Assembly: GCA_004026145.2 (NCBI GenBank)
Contig: CP034990.1
Coordinates: 8,627,832 to 8,691,831 of the forward strand
From: Takifugu bimaculatus
Taxonomy: Eukaryota; Chordata; Actinopteri; Tetraodontiformes; Tetraodontidae
Direction of reading: 5' to 3'
Length of the DNA: 64,000 nucleotides
Translations under genes and position numbers: made by a program
Notes under the pieces: model-generated
Seen by the model: only the letters and a program-made list of their open reading frames with translations
Told to the model about the DNA's origin: nothing
Databases searched by the model: none
In this document: positions 1-11,537 of the stretch, one piece after another
How positions within the stretch are numbered: position 1 is the stretch's first letter
Layout of the letters: each line of letters opens with the position of its first letter

Positions 1-3000
1 AAGGTCATCAATGGTCTTCTCAAGCTTGGCCACTGATCTCTCAGCAAACTCAGCACGAGTCTCAGCCTGAAGAGAAGAAGATAGCCAAGCGTCAGCAGTC
101 ATACATGAGGAGGTTGGTTCTGTAGCCAACAATCAGCATTTACATGCAGGAGGCTGCTGGACATGTAAATCTACCGGACAAATGAGTTGCTTTAACTTGC
201 CTCCTTGAGTTTGTCTGTGAGAACCTTGATCTCCTCCTCGTATTTGTCTTCCTTTTGCGAGTACTGTGTTTGCACAAAATGGACAGAATGAGGTCAACAT
301 ATTCAAGATGGAGTGATTAAAAAGATTTCATTCATTTAAAAAGGTGAATTTTTGCCTTTATTCCAAACATTTATCCTTACCTTCTCTGCCTGGGCCTCCA
401 GAGACTTCAGGTTGTTCTGCACCGTTTTCAGCTCCTCCTCAAGCTCAGAGCATTTGCTACAGAATTACATGTTTAATCAGCATAATGACTAACGTTCGAG
501 CAAAGGAATCCTAAAAGAAGTTTTCAGACACTGTAAGGAGAAGCCGATCATGGAGGGACTGCTTTACCTCTCAGACAGCTCAGCACGCTCCTCTGTACGT
601 TCCAGGTCACTCTCAATGATCACCAACTTACGGGCCACCTGAAGTCAAAATGTACCAGCTTAAAGAGACGCCATGAGAGCGAAGAGGTCACCGATGGCAG
701 CTGCCTCTTGAAAGCAAAGAATGTGGAACATGTTGTGCTCAGAGGTGAGTAATGTGGAGAGCTGAGTAATGTGGAGAGCTGAGAAACTTGCCTCCTCATA
801 TTTGCGGTCAGCCTCCTCTGCAATGTGTTTGGCCTCCTTCAGCTGGATCTCCTGCAGCTCCATCTTCTCCTCGTCCTTCATTGCCCTGTTCTCAATGACC
901 TTCATGCCTCTGAGAGAATAAAGTATGATCATCAGAACAAGACGACACCTGGCTGGATGAGCACATGAGCTGCTCTCCGCTTGACATTCAGCTGCTCCAG
1001 GTCTTTCTCCTACTGATCAGTTTAACTCTGCTTTAAAGATAAAACTGACTGGAGATTCTGCTAGTGTGATTATTTTCCTCAGGATGCAGAATACTAAAAG
1101 ATTTATTCTGCAACTTCTCTCTTGGTGCCGATCACAACAGCTATGAAAGATCTACTGCTAACAAGATAAACTCACTCAAATGGAGCCGTGGCTTTGTGTT
1201 TCTTTATATCCGAGCATATTGATGATGAGCAGAGAAAAGCATGATGGATGAACCAACCTATAAATGTGAGTTTGTCTCTAAAAACCTCTCTCAGGACTTT
1301 TTTTATTTATTTTATTATTTATTTTATTTTTTTTTTAAATCGTAGGACCCCTTTAATGCCAGATGGGATTTGTTCTGGATACCCACCTCTCGCTCTCATC
1401 AGCAGCCTTCTCTGCCTCCTCCAGCTTGGTCAGAGCTGTGGCCAGACGCTCCTGTGCACGGTCCAACTCCTCCTCAACCAGCTGGATACGTCTGTTCAGG
1501 GAAGCTACATCACCCTCAGCCTGCAAGAGCACAAGACCGCCACACCGGAGTCGGATCAGAACACATCACTTGCTGTACTAGGGAAGGTTAAGCCATCTCA
1601 ATAAAAGGATGCAGCCTCCATTAAACTCATTGTCTCCAGGGCTGAAATTTAGCGCAGCACCGTAGCATTTTCATCTGATCTCACCGGGGCCAAACAGTCC
1701 CAGCCTGCCCCGCCCAGCCGATGGCTGTGGTGCTGCAACATTCACCCCACTTTTTCAGACACTTAGTTGTCTCTCCATCCGTCCACCCTTTAAGTGACGC
1801 TGCAGGCGGCTAATTTCACATATAACACCGGACTAAAGCTACGGATAACCGTAGTTGTCTGGGCCTAGCAGCCACGCTTTTTGACCAGATTTACGACTAA
1901 TGCCGTCGACAGTCTGAGGGCTAATTGTCTTAAATAATTAGAGGCAGCTTACGGCTTCCCTCGCCCTCGTCTCCTTGTTGAGATCTCGCTGTAGGGACGC
2001 TGCTCGGTCCTCCGCAACATCGGCCTGCTCCTGCAACGACTTGATTTTCTTCTTCACAGCCTCCAAAGAGCTAACAGCTGCCATAATTTCGCAGATTATC
2101 CTCTGGGTTAAACTAGATAGGGCTCAGATCGGTGAGGGCTGTTACACCCTCCAAGAGATGCGGCGCGTTTGATCCCTGCCCCCACCTCCCTTAATCAAGC
2201 GCTGCTGAGGATTGGGATGTGCCACCAACCCCGGAAGTCTCCCGATGTTCAGGCCAAATTTGAGATTCAGCGAATACGTTCAAACGGTGTGAGACTTGTC
2301 AGCGTTCACTGACCTTTAAAATTAACGCTAATTGTTTCAATGACAGCTTTTGTTCATGTAAATAAAACGTCATGTTTGATCAGTTTTCTAGTCCGTCCCC
2401 TGCTGCTAACTTGAGCTGATCCTATCAAACGGTGGAGTTGAAACCTTCAGGGTCTGGGAAAACTGCTGCTACGAATACTTCTATTACCAATACTATTACT
2501 ACTACTGCCACATACTACTACTAAAACCACTACTGCTGCGACTACTACTATCGTTGCTACTACTGCTACTACTACTGTTGCTATTTCTACTGCTGCTGTC
2601 ACTGCTACTGCTACTACTGCTACTTCTGCTACAGTTCAACAATTACACTCACCCATTGTTATTATTACTATGATTACATTTTGGGAATTTGATTCCCATG
2701 GACATGATGCACAATCCTTTATTAAAATATATATTTTTAAAGGTTTGTAACTTATTTCTTATTATGCAAATTAATGGCATTTATAATGAGTCTCGTGTCT
2801 ACAAACATATGCTTTTGTATGTTTGTGTGTCCCTTTTTACATCTAAAAATATACATTGTACTCTTTATATTTTTTTGCAATCTATAATATTGTCCTATTT
2901 TGTAGTGACTCAATAATTCTATTATAATTAAAACACTTGATACTAGTTTGTTGCCGTCCATAGTCAGAAAATCAATTAGTTGTACTTGCGGAAGATAAAG

Positions 3001-3971
3001 AGCAGGCAATAAAGTTGTCATTTAATCTGGGTTGGACTGAACTGAAAGCAGAGCTTGTGTCTGCAGGCCAAAACTTGCTTACAGAATGCCAGACTGAAAC
3101 CCTACACTGGCCCTCAGATTTGTCCAAATGGCTCTGGAATGCATTGGTAAGCCAGTGAGCTTTGGTCTTACCATATACAGCACATGAGCTAAATTTAACT
3201 GTATAGATTTTCACCCTCGACAGCTCAGGGGCACATTAAAGCCTCTTGTTGCATAATTATCATTGGAGTCAATCTGCTTGGTCTTGTAATCCATCCTGTT
3301 TTTCTCCATGAGGGTGGACTGTTGGTCCCACTGGGGCATTTCCACTGCTCAGTGGTTCTGTTTTGCCAAACTCACATCTGTGGCCTTCTTCTCAGCAAGC
3401 TCCAGTTTTTCCTGGGCATCCTTCAGTGCTTCAGAGTACTTGTCCAACTCATCCTCAGTTGCCTTCAGCTTCTTCTGTAGTGCCACCAGGTCATCTTCAA
3501 GCTTGGGAACAAAGAAATGAGAACTTTAAAACCTTGTTTATCTTTACCATCTAATTTATTAAGCATGGTATTAATATATAACCTTTAAAACAAATATTAT
3601 TAAACAATTAATATGTCTTCCTTATATGACAATATGTAAAATGTATAAGAAATCTTGTCATTCATGTGATAAACTTAAATTCTCAAATAACTGTGACTTT
3701 TCCCCCCCCAAACATCGCAATAATGGTGACACCACATTTAATTCTTTTAGCCACAAAAGGACACAAGCCAACATAAAAGCTGCTATTTTTTCCACCAATT
3801 AATCTAATATTTATGCTAGCACACGGACATGGAGGGCCATCAAAGCGCGTCTCCCACCTGTTTGCTCCGGTCCTCGGCTGCCTTCTTGTCTGACTCAGCC
3901 TGCTCAGCTCTGTCCATGGCATTTTCCTTGTCGAGCTTGAGCATCTGCATCTTCTTCTTGATGGCATCCAT
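1..3971 (-). CDS. tpm1: tropomyosin alpha-1, 5' part of gene (exons 1a, 2b, 1b, 3-8; truncated by window edge)
   Basis: Tropomyosin is a two-chain coiled coil that lies along actin filaments and controls myosin access. I placed minus-strand exons at 3858-3971 (1a), 3376-3501 (2b), 1953-2084 (1b), 1387-1520 (3), 792-909 (4), 568-638 (5), 381-456 (6b), 201-263 (7) and 1-66 (8, partial). Their lengths of 114, 126, 134, 118, 71, 76 and 63 nt are the canonical vertebrate tropomyosin exon sizes. The long form starts MDAIKKKMQMLKLDKENAMD and keeps the heptad pattern throughout. Paralogue choice: the ATDAEGDVASLNRR and LVIIESDLER stretches are TPM1-like, and the gene follows tln2 in the same orientation, as TPM1 does in human. 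TPM3/TPM4-like residues also occur, so the paralogue call is less certain than the family. Introns 4 and 7 appear to use GC donors. The terminal exon 9 variants lie outside the window. Confidence 0.88.
1953..2084 (-). CDS. tpm1: tpm1 exon 1b, alternative start exon of short isoforms
   Basis: The exon encodes 44 residues starting MAAVSSLEAVKKKIKSLQEQ and ending ETRAREA, followed by a gtaagc donor. It matches the low-molecular-weight (non-muscle) tropomyosin N-terminus in sequence. It lies between exons 2b and 3, as in vertebrate TPM genes, and joins exon 3 in phase 0. Transcription presumably starts at an internal promoter just upstream, at coordinates above 2085. Confidence 0.87.
2085..2300 (-). 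promoter_or_regulatory. candidate internal promoter for tpm1 exon 1b
   Basis: This stretch lies directly upstream of the exon 1b start on the minus strand. It contains an inverted CCAAT pentamer (2211-2215 on the plus strand, reading CCAAT on the gene strand) about 127 nt from the ATG, plus GC-rich patches near 2160-2190. I see no TATA box. The call is inferred from the known internal promoter of vertebrate TPM genes. Confidence 0.35.
2461..2640. repeat. imperfect trinucleotide tract (ACT/GCT-rich)
   Basis: About 180 bp built of degenerate CTA, CTG and TTA triplets in the intron between tpm1 exons 2b and 1b. The reading is compositional. It carries no coding signal in tropomyosin phase. Confidence 0.7.
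3376..3501 (-). CDS. tpm1: tpm1 exon 2b (striated/cytoskeletal type)
   Basis: The exon has 126 nt, or 42 codons, LEDDLVALQKKLKATEDELD onward to KKATD. This is the 2b type, not smooth-muscle 2a. No alternative 2a exon is visible in the 356-nt intron to exon 1a, which is AT-rich and without a tropomyosin-like frame. Confidence 0.88.
3858..3971 (-). CDS. tpm1: tpm1 exon 1a, start of long (muscle-type) isoforms
   Basis: This exon encodes 38 residues from ATG (3971-3969) to ...AAEDRSKQ, then a gtggga donor (from 3857 downwards). Exon 1a supplies the N-terminal overlap region of 284-residue tropomyosins. The MDAIKKK start is the acetylated N-terminus typical of the family. The next exon, at 3376-3501, joins in phase 0 to give KQ-LEDDL. 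Confidence 0.9.
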
Positions 3972-6900
3972 GGCTGCTTAGTGTGAGGGTTGACCGCCCG
4001 GTACAAAAGAAAAGAAACTGAATGAAAAGGATCGGAGCGTCCGAACCAAGCTGAACGTCAAGCTGGAGTGCGAGCTCGCCCCGACTGTAGTCAGTCAAAT
4101 ATGTAGTTCAGCTGGGCAGTTACTGGACACCCAATACTTTTTTGGAAACAACTGTAGCATTTGCATATGGAGACCTGTCTTTTTTCTGGACCGGCGCAGT
4201 GATTCGCTGTTAAGAGACATTTGACTACTTGTATGACTATAGATGGGCGACGGACGTCGATCTACCCACCCCCCCACCGCCGCCAACGAGGCGTCTCCAC
4301 TCCGATTACCTATATGAAATGTAGAATGGGTGGTTCAGCTGGAAGAGTCATTTGTGAAAAACATGCTGATAATATCAACCTAATTACCACCCTGAAAGAT
4401 AACCCAGAACCTACATGTGACAAAGGTGACCGATGTCCTACCAGTAATTCTACATGCAGCTATATCATAACCAGCTCACCCTCACAACAGAGTGACACCT
4501 CAATTAAGAGTAATGGCACTCCACACATCAGAGCAATTCATGCAAAACAAATATACCTCATTGGATAAGCCCCTGTGAAAGTTCTTCACTCTCTGGGGTG
4601 TCACATTAGCTACCGAAGCCTGTTTGTCTTTCAGGGAATCATTTCAGCTCCAAACAGCACACGTTCACATCCAGGCAGCGATGAGATCCAAAGTAGAGAC
4701 ATCATCACACTTGTGCTGTCTCCCAGTTAATATTCATGCTGGAGCACTGTGTCTCAAATGCACCTTGGAGGGTATGAAGGCCTGCATGATGTCCAGAAGC
4801 TTTGGTATTTCAATAGTCTCATTCAAAGCCCCTCTGGTGAGGGCTGAAGGGATCACTGGCGCGTCACAGCTGTTACTGACAACCTGTTGTCAGGGCTGGC
4901 TGAGCAATAATGGTTTAGTTACAGGGGCTTGAACTGAACTATGGAAATCCATTAAAATTAAGATAATTGTAAAATTAATATGATTGTAGATGTCCCCGTG
5001 TCTTGTCCACTTTCCCCCTGCAGAGTGCCTTTTGTCATTTTCTAAGTGACCTTTAGACGTGAGTGTGCCTCCTTCTTTCCCAGGCCCTATTTGTGCTTCT
5101 GCTTTGTAAAGTGAATATTTTTGGTGCCTTGCTTCTTGGCAAGCACCTGCTCGACTCTGTCCAAGCTCCTGTAACCACTCCCACTCTGACAGGCCCACCA
5201 AGATGGTCTTAAAGACACCACACATCACTATTTTAGTCCAGCAGTGGAGGAAGTTAAGTGAAATGTAAAAAAAAATGTTAGCTCCTCATGTGTGTATGTG
5301 TTCATGATTTCACCATCCTGAGCAGCAACAACCCTTTCATGCATTTGCCCAACAAGAACACAAGCTTTGTCATGACACACTGATTCTCTTCTGGTGTGTC
5401 CTGGCTGTCCACTCTGACATCTCTGCTTCTGAGCTTTTTAAAAGACCCTCAGCTGTCACTATGTCGTCATCCCAGCATGTGTTTTGCGACTCTTAAGCAG
5501 CCGGCCAGTCATGCCAGTCGTGCACTGAGATCAGAGGAGCTCACAGGGAAATCGATGTTAGCCCAGGACTGTGGCTAGAGACAGCTTAACCACACCATCC
5601 CCATGGATGGAATTTATGATTGAAACGTTTATGCTAGGGAATTGCCCAGTGTACGCTCTGAAAACCATCACCCACTAATGCTGAATATCATTGCCCTGAA
5701 ACGGGAGGACTTTGAGAGCTCTGATTTCAAGAATTTTCAAGTCAGATAATGTTTTTAAAAAAATTAGAGCCCACAATTTTGGTTGTAACTACTTTGTTAT
5801 CATCAAAGCTTGATTGTGCTGTGTGGACATGTTTGTGGTAATCAGTGAAACGGGAGTGCAGTGATGATTCTTAATGTCTTAAACTGGAATTTCCCACCTC
5901 CTCTTTAGTAACTTAAACCTACTGTGATAACTTTGAAATCTTTTACTGCTTTTATCGGGTCCAACCTCAGACCTTCACCAGCTCACATCACACACTAGTC
6001 TGAGTATTTTTTAATTTTCCAGTTTGGGGAACAAGGTGTCGGAAAGCTGAGTGACATCTGTCTGTTTACTGAATCTGCAGTGATGAGAAACTAAACCTGC
6101 CTTCACACTTTATAGCACCAAAGTATCAACAGCTGCTTGTTGATATTAAGAGTCTTCACTTTTAGCCAATAATCCCTTCCTGTGTTACCAGGTCAGAGTC
6201 AATAAAAAATATTTCACTGTTTCAGGTTTATGTCATGTAAAAAATGCAACCAAAATCTAAAATAATGGTGTTAATGAAAAACTGAAGTTTGAAAACTGTC
6301 CTGGGAGCAGCTGGGACTGACATGACCACCTCAAATTTTAGTGCCAGACAAATTTAGCACAGGTCTTGGTTCATTGGAGGGACCGAATATAGCTTTAGCT
6401 CTACGCTGACTCGGAAATACCAACTTGTCCTGACACTGACGGGCCGTAGAACCTCCTGCTGCCGAGAGGACTGGATGGATACACACCATCACGTACTCAG
6501 CAGGTGTGCACTCGTAGCGTTTCTTTCCTTTAATGTAAGTTTAAGAATGACAGATTTTTGAGTCGTTTTAATCTGAAGTAAAACTTTAATTTATCAGTTG
6601 AATTGACAAAGAATTGTGGATTACATCAGCAAAGCTATCGGTGCTATTGTTGGTGTAAGCAGAGGACAGCAGGTCACGTGGTCTACCTTTAGCCTAACAG
6701 TAAATTGTAGATTGTGAGTCCAGCACATATGTTCACTGCTGAAAGCATCATGGCAGGGCTCCGCTGGACCCGACCCTTTACCTTTGTCACCTTTAATGGT
6801 CTAAAATGGCCTTTTATGGCTAAAATTAAAAAAAAGTAATAATCTCTGATCAGGCTCCACTTAACACCCCAGAATGATTTAAAAAGGTGCACTGCCATAA

Positions 6901-7000
6901 ATATTCAGAACCTTTGGTTTGACACTTTAACTTTTACTTCTGCTTCTCTGGATTATTTTACAGATGCTTCGACACCTGGTTTAAATTCATCTAGACACGA
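3972..7000. other. tpm1 5' flank and tpm1-tln2 spacer, no gene recognised
   Basis: The first about 150 bp should hold the tpm1 exon 1a 5' UTR and muscle promoter; an E-box CAGCTG sits near 4108. The rest shows only short unsupported ORFs, AT-rich sequence and no protein family I recognise. Confidence 0.5.
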
Positions 7001-7009
7001 GTTTTCATT

Positions 7010-7860
7010 ATTGAATTGTATATTAATCAAGCCATGTGCCAAAAAACGGCTTCCAGTTCGGCTTCTTGAAGCGATTGCGTTGAAGCAGAGATCTGACTAC
7101 AAATGGATTTCTGCTGCACTGAAGCTTCCCAGGAGCTCAGTGGCCTCCATCATTGTCAAACAGAAGAAATTCGGAACATCGAGCAGTCTTTTCAGAGATG
7201 AGTGCTCAAATAAACTGACCAACCTGGAGGGCACTCTGGCTGAGCCGTGCCAGGAATGACCACAGAAACAAGATGCTCTGCTGGAACCAATATTGAATTT
7301 TCTTGGCCTGAATTCTAAGCAGCAGGTATGAAACCAGGCTCTGCCGCTCACCTGTCTCATGCCACAGGATGGCTACGTGGGGGTAGCAACATGCTCTGTG
7401 TGTGTTTGGGGGGGGGGGGGGGGTTCTTCAGCATCTGGGAGATGGACACTGGTCAGGGTTGACCAAACACGTAATTAGAGCAAAATACGGAAAGAAAACG
7501 TGATCCAGAAGACTTGGAACCCAAAGATCACCTTCCGGCAGGACTGTAAGCACGCAGCAAAGACAACAGGAGAGACAGTTTGGAATGTTCACAAGCATGA
7601 ATGTTCAGAAATGTGAATGTCCACCTGTGGATCAGCCAGAGAACTGACTCAAATCAAACATCTTGGGAAAGACCCCAAAATGTCTCCACATATGTACATG
7701 GTCCCACCAAAGCTGACAAGAGCTGGACAGGATATGCAGAGAAGAAAATCAGAATGTCTCCAAACCCAAATGTGCAAAGACTGAAGCATCAAACGAATGA
7801 AGGCTGGAGGTGTTGATAAAGGTGCTTCATTCAAATAAATATTTGTTTCATTCTGCAGCA
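7010..7860 (+). mobile_element. decayed Tc1/mariner-type DNA transposon
   Basis: A plus-strand frame at 7011-7256 reads a degraded paired-like DNA-binding segment (WISAALKLPRSSVASIIVKQ then KKFGT). This resembles the N-terminus of Tc1-family transposases, which is followed by catalytic-domain DNA in the usual order. Non-contiguous Tc1-like fragments continue at about 7325-7400 and 7440-7560 (the usual GDWSG and QQDND-like neighbourhood, heavily mutated). An AATAAA lies near 7836. Stops and frameshifts show it is dead. I did not identify terminal inverted repeats, so the ends are approximate. Confidence 0.72.
7408..7423 (+). repeat. poly-G run inside the Tc1 relic
   Basis: Sixteen consecutive G on the plus strand, replacing the point where an intact Tc1 transposase would continue. 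It is probably a slippage expansion. Confidence 0.9.
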
Positions 7861-7869
7861 TCGAGTGGT

Positions 7870-10015
7870 GATTGAAATGAGGATGGAAAATTGAACTTTT
7901 TTTAGAGTACTGATATAAAATACAAACTGTTTCTGAAGGATCAGTCTTTTGTGTTTATGGTGAATTTGTGCCAACAGCAGTCTGCAAAATTTTTGCAGGT
8001 ATTTAATGTAGTTTTGTACTTTAAGAGTTGATCCCATTTTGTAAATGTGGTTTCATGTTTCAGTATTTGAAAAACATCTGTCAGTTCCAAAGACACAAAC
8101 AAATCAGTGGTACTTTACACTGTAATGCTTTATGTTCAGTGAATACAAAAAATAATTTCATTGAGGCCAGATAAATATCTTTTATGTCCTACACTTATCA
8201 CATTTCTTTTTTAATCACACTTATTTTTCTGTGTTAAAGGAGAAAACATACAGTACATATTTGACTTCACACACCACAAATGTGTCACATCAATCATCAT
8301 GGTGACACAAATTTTCCAATCCTATTTCTTAATCTTAAAGGCTTAAAAGCACTAAAAAACAAAAGCCCACTGTGTAGTTAAAGCCACAGAAGGGTCAAAC
8401 CTAGGGTATGTTGTAATACAGAACTGTGGAACATGACCTAGGACACAGTAGAAAAATGCCTTCATGTACTTACATATATCATTGGATACATTTTTGAGTC
8501 TGCCCTCCCATAAAGGCCCATCACGTGGCAAAAAAAGGATAGCAGGTTCAGCACTTAATGAGTTAACAAAAGCCCGACTAAATGAACCTTCTTCCCCCTT
8601 AAACTTGCTTCTGGAGGCCTTCGTGGTGACCGATGGTGTGAAACACTGCTACAGACTAAGGCACTAATAATAACACTACAGACGTGACGGATGAGCAGCG
8701 GATGCCAAATCCCCAAATACCACTGGATTCACACCCAACTGTTAAAAAAAAAGACAAAATGATTTTACACTAAGGCTATCGGTAACAGGGGTTGGAACAG
8801 GTGGGTCATTAACAGACATGCATGTTCACAGCACAAGACACCAAACATGCCTGTAGAACCAAACTTCACAATCAAATGAGAACAGTCGTCTGATGGAGGA
8901 AGTCAGCTGTTCAGCTCAGGCACAGCAATGCATTCTGCAGTCACACCTCCTCTGTTTCATACAATTCATGTGATAAACTTTCTTTTTTGCTTTTTTGACA
9001 CCACAGAGGTGAAGAGAGTCCCTCAGATCTTTTGAAACAAGACTAATGACTGAGAAAAAACCTGCTGCAGATGACACACAGACGCAGTGTTGAGTCTCTT
9101 TAGTGATTCTGGAGGTCTGAGGTATTTACAAATATTCATTTCGACAGTGGAGCCACTGATCAGCATGTGCAGCCACTCAAATCCCCGTTTGTCTCTACAT
9201 TATCTGCTGTATTCTACCTTTCACCCGCAGAAACCAACTCAGGAAACCAACGCTGCCCCCTAATGCATCATCCCTCTTATCGCATTTTGACTAAACTGCA
9301 GTTATACTGAGATTTCACTGGGTTAAAATGGTTTCACCTTCCAGAAAGACACATGTGACTAATAAATATAGCCTACATAGATAGTGGGAGTAATATGGAA
9401 ACACGGTGCATGTGACGACGCCTACATTTACAAGAAGGGACCAAAAATGGAAAAGAAGTGAAGCCCATCGACATCTGCATTAAATTTTTTTTGAAAGAAT
9501 GAAACTGACTGTTTGACTGTCTACAGCCATCCAAAAAAACAGTCAAATCTGCCTTCATGTTAGTGTCCAAGACCACTCAAACACAATGGGAGATACACAC
9601 AGACCCCAGGGGACTAAACTAGAGCGGAACGGCCAACATTCATTATCATTCAGTGAGCGAAAGTGGCCCGAGGAGCTGATGTTCAAAGGCTGTGTCACAC
9701 CAAGGCCAATACAATCAAGTCTGCGGTTTAAAAGGTTGTGCACTAGAGTTGCATTTGTCAAAGAAAGTAAACGTAACTCTAGCCTTAAACATTAGCTGTT
9801 TGGTTCGTCTGAAGTGTGTCACGTTCTAATATGTGCAAGAGAAAGATCAGCTCTGCTATCGAATCATCACCAACTGTGCTACTCTTTGCAGAAGGTAGTT
9901 GGGTTCACAGAGTGGTGTTTGTAACTGTAACTAAATGTCCATGTGGAAACAGAGACCCACACCAACAAAGGTCTGCCCTTTGTACTGCAGCAGTGGCCAG
10001 CCTCTGTGTGTGTGT
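7870..10015 (-). other. probable tln2 3' UTR and downstream flank
   Basis: The sequence follows the tln2 stop codon on the minus strand. It is AT-rich and free of recognisable coding sequence. I see no canonical AATAAA on the minus strand; an ATTAAA (plus strand 8210-8215) is a possible poly(A) signal. The UTR boundary cannot be set from sequence alone. Confidence 0.4.
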
Positions 10016-11373
10016 CTAGTCATTGTCCTCTCGCAGTTCGCTGGGCAGAAACTTGTACTGTTGCTGTCTGATCTGAGCCAGCTTCTTTCTGGCCTCTTCC
10101 AGTTCCCGCTCCTTCCTCAGCATCTCCTCCTGGGCTGCAATAATCTGGACAGGTTAAAAAATAGTTTTTATTTCAAGATTCCAAGCATGTCCTCTTTTTC
10201 TTTACAAGAATGTCAGATGGCTGACGGTTGCTGCTGAGGAACAAAATGGATTTTTGTTACACGTGAATCCAAAAATATTAGGTTGGTAATACTATAACCT
10301 GGTGTCTGGGTCATTTCATCATTATTTGACAATCCTGTGCATTTACCTCACTCATTGAGAATTAGGCACATAAATATGATCCCTGAAACTCTTTTCATGC
10401 TTAATCTATTTGGAAATATGCTAAATTTCCTGTGACTGTTCCTGCTAATGTCTTGGTTCTTATTGGACAGAAGATTCCTGCTGGGACTTTTTACCTGTGC
10501 TATTCCGCCCACAAACTTCGTCTTGACCACTATGTTGTCGTCATCAGCTTTGTTGAACGCTGCATTCTGAGCTGCTCGCACCAGGTTGTCTGATGCCTTC
10601 TTCACTGCATTCCCGGCAATCTGGCAGAAGACAGCAGGTCTAGTTAAAGCGTCATCCTAACAGATGCCGAACAGAAAAAATTCCAGTTGCTCTGGCGTTG
10701 GATGGTGCCTTACCTGTAGTCTCCTCATGGCCTCAGAATCCTGGTCAGCCTTCACCTTGCAGGCTACTAGCAGCTGAGCGGTGGAGGCTGCCACCTGTTT
10801 AGCTGAAGAAATGAGTTTCTCTTCACTGGCGTGGCCCTGCACCGATGCGTTAGCTGCCTCACACAGGTTGCTGGTTGCTGCTGCCACCATGCGTGCCTGG
10901 AGGAAAATTTAAATTGTTTCTTCGTAAAATTCTGCCTTATAAAATATAAAAGCAAGTCATAAAGTCTTAAATGGCACACTTACAGCAGAGATGAGTCCCT
11001 GGGACCACTGTCCATCATCCTCAGCATTGGCAGAGATCAGACCCACTTTGCCCTGAGCCACCAGCTCTCTCTGGGCAGCCGAGGCAGATTTGACCAGAGC
11101 GCTGGTGGCTGCAGCGATGGACTTGGCGGCTTCCAAAATCTGCTCCTCAAAGTTCAGCGTCTCATCTGCCTGCTGAGGGACCAAAGAGAACAACCAGTTA
11201 AACAGGAGGATTTTTTCTAAAATAGTCCCCTTCAGGGATTTAACTCAAAAAACCTGATGATTAATCATGTAGATAAATGATCACATACACATACTTCCAC
11301 AAATCAGTTACAAAGGTAATCTATCAGGAATCTGTGCAGACAGACAGACAGGCAGACAGACAGGCAGACAGGC

Positions 11374-11471
<98 letters not shown>

Positions 11472-11489
11472 ACAGGCAGACAGGCAGGC

Positions 11490-11537
<48 letters not shown>

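Noticed and set aside
1363..1604. Plus-strand ORFs across tpm1 exon 3
   Set aside because: Antisense shadows of a high-GC coiled-coil exon.
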